Source: Schizochytrium sp. TIO01 (taxonomy: Eukaryota > Sar > Bigyra > Thraustochytrida > Thraustochytriidae). Taken from it: DNA of 64,000 bases. The notes beneath the pieces are model-generated. The model was not told where the DNA came from and ran no database searches. It was given only the letters and a program-made list of their open reading frames with translations. Both the position numbers and the translations under genes were made by a program. Positions 1-7,927 of the stretch are shown here, piece by piece (the stretch's first letter is position 1; the number at the start of each line of letters is the position of its first letter). The DNA lies in assembly GCA_004764695.1 (NCBI GenBank), contig SMSO01000034.1:1629501-1693500 (forward strand), read 5' to 3'.

Positions 1-1036
1 CGAGCTTACGAGGACACATAAGAGCTGTCTACCGATAGACTACTTTGTATCTATTACAATATTATTCACAATATGATTTGAAACGCACCGTGACCTTTAA
101 AAACATGACCCATAATTAAGCAAGGTCACAAATAACAAATATGAGAAAGCCAATGGAATAGTCAACATTTAGTAAGTCGTACGGAGTCTTTGGGGAATCG
201 TAGAAGGATGAAAAATGAACACCCTGTTCATTAACTATGGCATAACTTTTGGGTTACGCACGAATTTTATCATATATAAAGCCAAGGTTGATAAAACAGA
301 AACAGGCGAACTTATATTTCGCAATCGTTTCTTGACATCTGTGTTTTAAAGAAATCCTTCTCTCCTTACTCATAACAATTAGTTACTGTAACGAATCTAG
401 ACAAATCCCTGTCTGAGACTAGGAATTCTAAAAGATATTACATTCCGGCATTGGTGTATACTAAACGTCAACGAAGCTTCAAGGTAGCGAGACCTCACCA
501 AAATGAGAAAAGTTATCGACTAGCAATGTTTCAAAATTTCGTTTCGTTGGCATTTGATCTCAAATTGAGACCACAGAACGGTGCTAACTAGTTACAGCAA
601 ATGCTTGAAAGATAGATGAATTTTACACGACTTGCATGAACTCCACCCCTCTCATCTCTCGTCTCAACTTTGACGTGACACAGTATTTAAGGAAAACACG
701 TTAAAAGATGACTTGTGTGGCTCGAGTGCTTCTTTGAAACAAAAGACGCTGGAGGTCCATCGACCTTTTCTATGTTATAGTGAAGGTCAACGGAGTCAAC
801 AAATGAGCGAAAGTATATGTACGATCAACAGTATTAAAAGAACAAATAATAATTTAGTTGAACAAAACAAAACGAAAGAATGAAATTGTATATATACATC
901 TAGGTCTTGAAAAACATGAAAGCTTGAATATGGGAAAACTATAACTACCGTCCATGCTATAGGCATAGAGTTTATTTTCCCGTCTACTAAAGATATCTTT
1001 GTACAAACATTTACAAAGAGCTTGAAAGCGCGAATG
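1..1036. other. AT-rich flank, no supported gene
   Basis: This stretch is AT-rich with stops in all frames and no recognisable domain. It lies downstream of the minus-strand RING gene, so part of it is probably that gene's 3' untranslated region and terminator. A short minus-strand frame at 796-1095 overlaps the end of the RING gene out of register and reads as a hydrophobic, AT-driven sequence. I do not count it as a gene. Confidence 0.5.
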
Positions 1037-2794
1037 CTACTGGGGGCTTCGTTCACGAAAAGTGCTTTCAACCCCTGATACTTCAGGGCCATCACAGAGG
1101 CGGGTGTTATCTAGATGACTCGAGCTAGACGCTCCACAACGGGGCTGAAAAAAGGTCTGTGATTTTCGAATTAAAAAAAGAGGGGTCTCGAGTGGCGAGA
1201 ATTGTGCGAGCGCTTCATTAAGCATAGCTTCTTCGTTATCATTTAAGAGCGACGCTCCAAGCATCCACTGTCTTGCACATGGTTGGCAAATGCCAGAGTG
1301 ACCGCATGGAAGGAATATAGTATCCGAAGGTCTGATCATACAAACTGCGCAGTCTAGGATTCCTTCTGAATGCTTTGAGTTTCCCTTTGGTGATGAGATA
1401 TGTGGTTGCGAATTGTCTTCCTCAACATGAACATTTGGATCATGTATTGAAACGAGCTGTGACACTGGATGACGGCACGTTATGCACGAGTTTAGCTTAC
1501 GGATCAGCAGCGTGCGCGGGGCACGTTCATGGCGAGTAGCTTCTAGGCGCAAATATGGCAGAACCACAAAGTCCATAACGATAACAATAACAAGAATGAT
1601 AAGTGCGTCCATGATCAAGGGAATGAAAATGGCGCCAAGACTACTTGGACCTGTGACAGTACCATTGAGAACCTTGATCGTATGAAACAGTGCCACAAAT
1701 GCACCCAAGATGACCATATCAAACGCTAGAATGCATGAAGTCGCGAGCAAGACGAAGGCTGATCGTTGCCTAGGCGATCCGTAGTAAGCCCCGTCGCCAA
1801 CCATTTCACGAAAAAGCCCATCGAGTTCCTCAGCCTGGCCGCGAATTGCTGTGGCAAGCCAGCCAGTGACAAGGCAACTTAGACCTATTGCTGCAATCGC
1901 CCAAAACACAAGCACAATCACCGGCCAGGCCAGAACCAACAACCAGCTGACATCAAGTTGGTCATCAATTTTCAGCGCTGCCAACACAAACGTTATTAGC
2001 GACAGCGTGTATACGGTAAGTTCAAGTCGTTTTGCAGACGTCCTAGCGCAACGACCCGTTGTTCCTGAAACAAATGAATTTTGGTCCTGTCTCCGAAGCA
2101 CTTCTCTGGGCGTACTCTTACAGAGATCTCTCGCGGAGAAGAGAACAAATACACTTAGACATCCCAGTACCGGTGCCAGCACTGCCTTTGCATCCCAGCG
2201 AGATCTATTTGCAGAAATTTCGGCCAGAGTTAATGCTAACGATATACTTCCGCTGCATACGAGTAAGATGGATTTAACATGAGTTTCTTCGTAACGACTC
2301 CGCAAAATTGCACCATCAACCTGAATCGCGATCTGTGTTTGTCCGAGATGTTGGGACGAAATCGCTGATGAGGGTGGTGTAGCAAGCTTAAGAGAACTCC
2401 GTCCAACACTCAAAGCTGCGCCGATGAACCACGGAGATGCGGCTGCAAACCATGGCCAAGACACAATTTCTGCAATTCGCATATATGTCGTAAGCAGAGC
2501 CACGAGCAAGTCCACAAGTAATAACACATTCAAAGCACGCACGGGGAGGCGAACCCCATCCCGTTGTGAGCTCAAGCGTTGTATACGAGCACGGTTGTCG
2601 CCATTCCTGCTGGCATTAGAGGAGTTTGGAGCGTTGGCGTTAGGATCAAGGCTCTGGTCGACTTGGCGGCGGCTGTGTTGGCCATCCTCTCCGTTTCCAG
2701 CGATATGTCGGAACGGGCCAAAGTCTAAACGCCGCTCGAGAGCAGAGCCTGGGCCAAGCAGCGGTGAGCCGAGGTCCGGCACCTCAAGCATCAT
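1037..2794 (-). CDS. Multi-pass membrane protein with C-terminal RING finger (putative E3 ubiquitin ligase)
   Basis: The 585-residue product starts at ATG (MMLEVPD) and ends with TAG. About 8 hydrophobic segments lie between residues ~75 and ~425, among them VLLLVDLLVALLT, AVLAPVLGCLSVFVLF and PLIMDALIILVIVIVMDFVV. A hydrophilic linker follows, then a RING-type zinc motif at ~481-515: CAVC, then LPCGH, then CQPC. This is the layout of membrane-anchored RING E3 ligases, which ubiquitinate membrane or ER substrates; no substrate can be named. The ring is odd. The expected final CPxC pair is absent, and the frame runs ~40 further residues to QPRC, with Gln where the first Cys should be. A CTTTTTTCAG tract, like an intron 3' end, sits just before that motif, so either the finger is degenerate or a short unspliced intron is being read through. 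The multi-pass region loosely recalls TMEM185-like proteins, without certainty. Confidence 0.75.
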   Translation of the reverse strand: MMLEVPDLGSPLLGPGSALERRLDFGPFRHIAGNGEDGQHSRRQVDQSLDPNANAPNSSNASRNGDNRARIQRLSSQRDGVRLPVRALNVLLLVDLLVALLTTYMRIAEIVSWPWFAAASPWFIGAALSVGRSSLKLATPPSSAISSQHLGQTQIAIQVDGAILRSRYEETHVKSILLVCSGSISLALTLAEISANRSRWDAKAVLAPVLGCLSVFVLFSARDLCKSTPREVLRRQDQNSFVSGTTGRCARTSAKRLELTVYTLSLITFVLAALKIDDQLDVSWLLVLAWPVIVLVFWAIAAIGLSCLVTGWLATAIRGQAEELDGLFREMVGDGAYYGSPRQRSAFVLLATSCILAFDMVILGAFVALFHTIKVLNGTVTGPSSLGAIFIPLIMDALIILVIVIVMDFVVLPYLRLEATRHERAPRTLLIRKLNSCITCRHPVSQLVSIHDPNVHVEEDNSQPHISSPKGNSKHSEGILDCAVCMIRPSDTIFLPCGHSGICQPCARQWMLGASLLNDNEEAMLNEALAQFSPLETPLFLIRKSQTFFQPRCGASSSSHLDNTRLCDGPEVSGVESTFRERSPQ

Positions 2795-3142
2795 CGGTGC
2801 CGGCCGCGCAGACCAGTAGAGGCCATGAATCGAGAACTGCTTCGCTAGCTGCAGACTTGCAACTTTGGGGCATTCGACATGCCCCCTCTACTACAGTTTA
2901 TATTATCTAGATACTACCAGTTCGTTTGTCCAAGTCCGATACGAATCGTTGTAATTACGAAGTTTACCTCCAAATTTATTTGCCCCTTAGGCTGAAAGTC
3001 TCCAGAACCTGGATGGGTGCTGGGGATTGAGAGTTGAGCCAGCTGTCTGTACTGGAAGCTGATTAACTAAGCGGCGTGCAGCCCCTTGCAACGCTGTTGA
3101 TGAAGCACATCCTCATGTGTACACGACAGTTAAATATATTAC

Positions 3143-3170
3143 AGCTAGCTAGCTAGCTAGCTAGTAGTAG
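3143..3170. repeat. AGCT tetranucleotide microsatellite
   Basis: About five and a half AGCT units run into TAG triplets. Each unit is its own reverse complement. Confidence 0.85.
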
Positions 3171-3193
3171 CACTCTTACTACACTACCAGTAC

Positions 3194-3225
3194 TACTACT
3201 ACTACTACTAGTAGTAGTAGTAGTA
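3194..3225. repeat. Perfect 32-bp palindrome of TAC/GTA triplets
   Basis: A run of TAC triplets flips into GTA triplets around a central CTAG. This gives two 16-base arms with no spacer. Imperfect TAC/TAG triplets extend the symmetry on both sides (about 3160-3265). Confidence 0.85.
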
Positions 3226-3350
3226 TTAGCAGTTCTACCACTTGTACTACCATTTAATAGTAGTATGCAAATATCCCGATGATAGCCTACTAGGTGAGTC
3301 ATAGGTGGGTACTAGCATAAGTAGAATTCTTTCAAGAGAATGCTTTATAC

Positions 3351-3376
3351 TAAGTAAGTAAGTAAGTAAGTAAGGG
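3351..3376. repeat. TAAG tetranucleotide microsatellite
   Basis: Six and a half TAAG units lie between the RING and coronin genes. No function is seen. Confidence 0.85.
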
Positions 3377-4012
3377 AGGAAATGTGAAAGAAGAAAAGAA
3401 GAAAAGTCCTACTACGATTAGGCCTACTATGGGAAAAAGTTTAGTTCCAGGTGTTCTATCGTTCTGTTCTGGAGGTGTTCCGATGGAAAGGCCCCTCCCC
3501 TGAGAAATATCATCTTTGCTAATGAGAGGAAGTAGATTGCAAACTCGTCTCTTTAAACTAGGAAGAAAACTCAAGCTAAAACAACAGTGATACGTTTCTA
3601 ATTGATGGACCTGTCATTGACTCAATCGTCGATTCCCTTCGCGTTCAGTCTTTGAACTTGTGTGAAGGTCTCAGTCCCGGAAAAGTGGACCTCAGCTTCT
3701 CTCAGATATGACCCAATTTGGGTTGTGCACATCTTCCCTTTTAGTAAAGAGGACTCGGAGGGAGGTGGACAGATTTTAAATTAAAAGATTGATAGTCTGT
3801 GTAGGAAGCGGAGGTAAGGTTGTGGAGATGAAATCTTTGTAGAGACGACCGTGCAGAAACGAAATCCACGAGCTGGGAGCACCAAAGCTCAAGCTAGGAT
3901 CGGCGAGCAACAAAAGGCTAGAACTTCGTCGCAGGGAGGCGAGGCTTGCGACGGGAGGAGGGTAAGGCCCCTCAGCTTAGTTTTACGTGATCGGATTCGA
4001 GGTGGCAGAAAA

Positions 4013-6970
4013 ATGTCTCGTTTCGTGCGGCAATCGCAGCTGCGAAACCTTGCCGTGGACGGATATGGCGCCGATGCCAAGTTCACGGAGCTTCAAACTG
4101 GAGACGTTCCGACGCACGGGAACTTGATCTCTGCGTCCCCCAAATACGTTGCATTTGTGGCTTCCGGAAATAGCGCAAGTTCTGTGAGCGTGGTGGATGT
4201 CACTTCGCCAGGCAAATACCATGGACTCAACTCAAGTTCGTGTCAGCAAGGGTCGATTTATGACCTCGAATTTGCGCCTCATGGTTTGAATATTTTAGCC
4301 TCAGGTGCTGGTAATGGATCTGTTGCGCTTTGGAGTGCCTCCGGTTCCGGGAGGGACGTAAATATTGAGTCTGTTGGAATGCTGGGAGCCACCAATGGAG
4401 CTCGGGCTCAGGCTGTTCGTTGGCACCCGTCAGCAGATGGCGTGATTTCAGTTCTCCGAGGCAGCGACCTTGAAATTTGGGATTCCTCATCCACAAGTCG
4501 CCCGTTGTACTCGACGGCTATGGGTTGTGCAGGCAAGGCTAAAGCACTCGACGCGGCGTGGTCGCCTTCAGGTAACATGATTGCTTCCCTAAATGATGAC
4601 AAGTCGTTGCAGATCATGGACCCTCGACAGGATAAGGGCGTTGCAGCCGTTGAAAAAGCTCACATGGGCCCCCGGTCTCTTGGACGCATCATTAATGGAG
4701 GAGTCAGCGGCCACCATGATCTTGAACACTTGTTCTACTCCACGGGCTTCAACATGACCCGCGATCGAGAGCTTGCCGTATGGGATGCTCGCAAAATGGA
4801 TAGCTGCGTTGTTCGTCACAAGGTTGCTAGTGGAGGCACTGGAGTTCTCATACCGATCATGTCCCCAGATCTAAAGATTCTTTTCATCGTTGGCAAAGGT
4901 GAGACCTCTGTGCGTGCCTATGAAGCAAGTAACGCAAGTCCCTTTGTATATAGCCTCTCGCAAAACACCACATCGTCTGATCCGCTGCTGGGCATAACCT
5001 CCTTACCCCCATCTTCATGTGACATTATGGGGTGCGAAGTCACGAGGCTGTTAAAGCTTGCTCCCTCTTCCATTGAGCCTATTCGCGTTGAAGTGCCGCG
5101 GCGCAAGAAATCCTTCTTCCACGATGATCTCTTCCCAGATACAGCTGATCTTACCAAACCTGCTATGTCTGCAAATGAATGGTGGGAAGGTGGCCAGGAT
5201 GCGTCACAACCACTTGTACCGGTGCGGGACTTGCGGTCTGAACTTGGTCTCGGGAGCGAAAAGGTCATGGATGAGCGTAGCGACCTTGCCGCAGTAGGCT
5301 CTATTCTTGCCAACCAAGAGCTTGCTGCTGAGGATAAACGTCAACAAGAAGAAGCTATTGCCGCTGTTGAGGCGGCTGATGCAGAAGCAGAAAATGCAGC
5401 ATACCAGGAAACTGATCTGGATAAGCGCATGAGCTTGCGTAGAGGCTATGTGCCTAAGTTCAAGTTTGCCAAGGGAACGCAGGCAAAACGCGAGGAAACT
5501 GTATACAATCTTACAGTGGGCCCGCAGCCATGCGTTAGCGTTGGTGCTCAACGTTTTGCGGTGCCTTGGCAAGGCGGAGGTGGACCCGTTCATGTAGGCA
5601 ACCTTAAGGATGTTGGTAAGATCAACGCTCCAGAAAGGGCGCCTGTGATTAACGGGCACTCGAAACCGGTCTTCTGCCTTGATTTTGCACCCACTGATCC
5701 ATCTGATCGCACACTCGCCACAGGTTCTGATGATTGCAACATTCGCGTTTGGCGACTGCCCGAGGACAATGGAGCTCTAGAGACAGATAGCACCTCCGAA
5801 GCTCTCAAAGGTCACCAGTCTTCTGTGCGCCAGGTTCTCTTCCACCCAGCGGTCAGCAACATTTTAGCCTCCGGATCACAGGATTCAACTGTGCGGTTAT
5901 GGGACGTAAACAAAGCAGCATGTGTTGAGCTCGCACATCGCGGCGATGAGATGATCACATCTCTTGTGTGGAATTATCCCGGAAGCCTTCTTGCTATGAT
6001 TGATCGTGCCAACTGCTTGCGGATTTCTGATCCGCGTGTGGGTCATGATAGTGCCAATCCATTTACAATTGATAAGGTTCATGCAGGCGCAAAGCCCTGC
6101 TTCGTTACTTGGCTTGGTGACTCTCCTTACGTGCTTACATCAGGATGTGCTCGCATGGGTTACCGAGAGTTCTCTATTTGGGATGCTCGTAAAGCTGGTG
6201 CAAGGGCTTTGCATACCACCAAGGTCAATAATGGCGCAACATCTTTGGAGCCACTTTACGTTGAAGATAATGGTGTTGTGATCTTTACTTCCCGTGGTGA
6301 AAATACTTTCCATATCTACGAGATTGAGACCTTGACTCGGGCTGCTGTCAAGCCAGAGCATTGCGGAAGCGACCCCCTCAAACCTCACCCATGTCAAGAA
6401 TTCCTGGCCCGCGGCGAACCAACAACAGCCATTGCCCTTGCTCCACGTCGTGTATGCGACACATCTAGTGCGGAGTGGGCAAAGGTGCTCCGCCTAACAC
6501 CGAGTGCATTGGAGCCTGTATCATTTACTGTTCCTCGTGCTACTGGTTTAGTGGAGTATTTTGCAGATGATATTTACTCTGATGCACGGAAGGGGGTAGC
6601 TGCCTCGGACGATCCTGATGCCTGGCTTGGTGGCAAAAACTTTGACCCTGTATTGGTTTCTCTTAACTCATCAGATGCTCCTTGCATTTCGGAACGTGAC
6701 CCGAATATCGCTCGTCAGTCACTTAAGAGGGCTCAGGACAATACTCGTCGTTTCCGTGCGGAGAAGGAAGCGGAGGAAGCCCGTCAAAAGGCGCAGCATG
6801 ATGTGTTCGCGCGCATGCAGTTTCTTGCTGTGCAACACGAGGCTTATAACCCAAATCTTTCAGGTGGAGAAGCTGCTGTACCCAAGTCTATTGCTCGCTC
6901 TCTTGGAGTACGCGTTGATGAGGAGCACATTGATACTGGTGATGTCGCTGATGAGGAGTGGGATGATTGA
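4013..6970 (+). CDS. Coronin-7/POD-1-type tandem coronin with acidic tail
   Basis: The start is the AAAATG giving MSRFVRQSQ, which matches the canonical coronin N-terminus (MSRFVRxSK). The product has 985 residues, close to the ~925-1050 of coronin-7 proteins. Unit 1 (~1-460) has the N-terminal coronin motif, WD repeats (e.g. GSVALWSASG, SDLEIWDSSS) and the C-terminal extension ending near WWEGGQDA. Unit 2 starts near 470 (MSLRRGYVPKFKF) and repeats the plan, with GSDDCNIRVWRL, GSQDSTVRLWDV and a second extension near AWLGGKNFDP. A Lys/Glu-rich helix near 900-935 leads into an acidic end, ADEEWDD. In this family two propellers lie on one chain, without the C-terminal coiled coil of short coronins; members act in actin organisation and Golgi or endosomal traffic. 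The last residues match the Arp2/3-binding acidic motif of WASP proteins (DDEWDD type). Function here is by homology. Confidence 0.93.
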   Translation: MSRFVRQSQLRNLAVDGYGADAKFTELQTGDVPTHGNLISASPKYVAFVASGNSASSVSVVDVTSPGKYHGLNSSSCQQGSIYDLEFAPHGLNILASGAGNGSVALWSASGSGRDVNIESVGMLGATNGARAQAVRWHPSADGVISVLRGSDLEIWDSSSTSRPLYSTAMGCAGKAKALDAAWSPSGNMIASLNDDKSLQIMDPRQDKGVAAVEKAHMGPRSLGRIINGGVSGHHDLEHLFYSTGFNMTRDRELAVWDARKMDSCVVRHKVASGGTGVLIPIMSPDLKILFIVGKGETSVRAYEASNASPFVYSLSQNTTSSDPLLGITSLPPSSCDIMGCEVTRLLKLAPSSIEPIRVEVPRRKKSFFHDDLFPDTADLTKPAMSANEWWEGGQDASQPLVPVRDLRSELGLGSEKVMDERSDLAAVGSILANQELAAEDKRQQEEAIAAVEAADAEAENAAYQETDLDKRMSLRRGYVPKFKFAKGTQAKREETVYNLTVGPQPCVSVGAQRFAVPWQGGGGPVHVGNLKDVGKINAPERAPVINGHSKPVFCLDFAPTDPSDRTLATGSDDCNIRVWRLPEDNGALETDSTSEALKGHQSSVRQVLFHPAVSNILASGSQDSTVRLWDVNKAACVELAHRGDEMITSLVWNYPGSLLAMIDRANCLRISDPRVGHDSANPFTIDKVHAGAKPCFVTWLGDSPYVLTSGCARMGYREFSIWDARKAGARALHTTKVNNGATSLEPLYVEDNGVVIFTSRGENTFHIYEIETLTRAAVKPEHCGSDPLKPHPCQEFLARGEPTTAIALAPRRVCDTSSAEWAKVLRLTPSALEPVSFTVPRATGLVEYFADDIYSDARKGVAASDDPDAWLGGKNFDPVLVSLNSSDAPCISERDPNIARQSLKRAQDNTRRFRAEKEAEEARQKAQHDVFARMQFLAVQHEAYNPNLSGGEAAVPKSIARSLGVRVDEEHIDTGDVADEEWDD

Positions 6971-7927
6971 TTAACGAAACCTTGTTCTTTAGGTTTATAG
7001 TGTCAACTGAAGATTTACTGACAATGTTTATGATACGAATTGACTTTCCCCAGATACACTCATCAATTCTGGCTTCTACTAAAATTCCAGCAAGAAAGAA
7101 TATTTACTAGAAAATAAAAATCAAGTTTGTTTTTGTTTTGCGTGTTTCAATCCAAACATGGATGATCCAGACACTGAATGGCAGTTAATCAGAAGACACA
7201 GATGAGATTTCGTTAGCTCTTGCTTAGAAGTCAACGGTAGGGGTAGTCAACAAGAAGCCACAATATGGACAAAGCAGGGACTCGAGCCTACAAACAACAA
7301 TGTTGTGAGCAATGGTTTCAAAAGAGTTAACAAAGTGTTGCAGATGTTATTATTATGATATTAAAAAGTTTTAGCTCTAAAAAATTAAACATATGAAAAT
7401 TTCATCAATACTTGCATCATGCAGTTCAGAAACTTTCCAAATGTCGCGTAGAGCACGATTATGCAAGGTTTGTAAATTGTGAAATTGTTTCCTTAATGCT
7501 GTTGTTGTCGTCGTCTTCATGTTGTTTGAAGGTTTCATTTCCACTCAGCAATAAGTAAGGTGAGTTGTAAATCTCCCCCTTAGCCAGGAAGGGATTATTG
7601 GCAATGTATGTGCTCACTTGACCTGATCAGAAGTAAACTGTGTTCATATTTAAAGACCAGAAGAGGGGCTAAAAGTTACCACTACGGAAATATAAAAGAA
7701 AGGCCTTGAATAGTGCACTTCACCAACTGAAGGGTGCTACCCTAGGTTTTCTAAAGCTAGTGAAAACTTCCTCGTCATTCACCTCGTCCGGTGCAAGAAA
7801 TTCCTCCTAACTTTTTGCTGTGAATTTATAAACATGGAATCAAGAGTCAGACGAGTAAGCAGCGGGCGCCCATAAGGATAGATACGTGCTACAGAGTAAT
7901 CAAGATCTACACACCCGCCTGTTTAAT
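6971..7927. other. Convergent spacer, no gene
   Basis: AT-rich sequence lies between the 3' ends of the coronin (+) and UGM (-) genes. An AATAAA-like stretch near 7114-7120 could serve coronin mRNA 3' processing. Otherwise nothing is recognised. Confidence 0.45.

Larger units (their letters stand above)
2795..4012. other. Spacer shared by divergent RING and coronin genes
   Basis: This 1.2 kb divergent spacer should hold the promoters of the RING gene (-) and the coronin gene (+). No clear TATA box is seen. It carries three microsatellite blocks, annotated separately: AGCT units, a TAC/GTA palindrome and TAAG units. An open frame continues upstream of the coronin ATG, but it starts at GTG and its basic sequence is unlike coronins, so I read it as leader. 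Confidence 0.5.

Noticed and set aside
3851-4012. Upstream extension of the coronin frame
   Set aside because: Opens at GTG, not ATG, and its basic sequence is unlike coronin N-termini; the ATG at 4013 gives the canonical MSRFVRQS.
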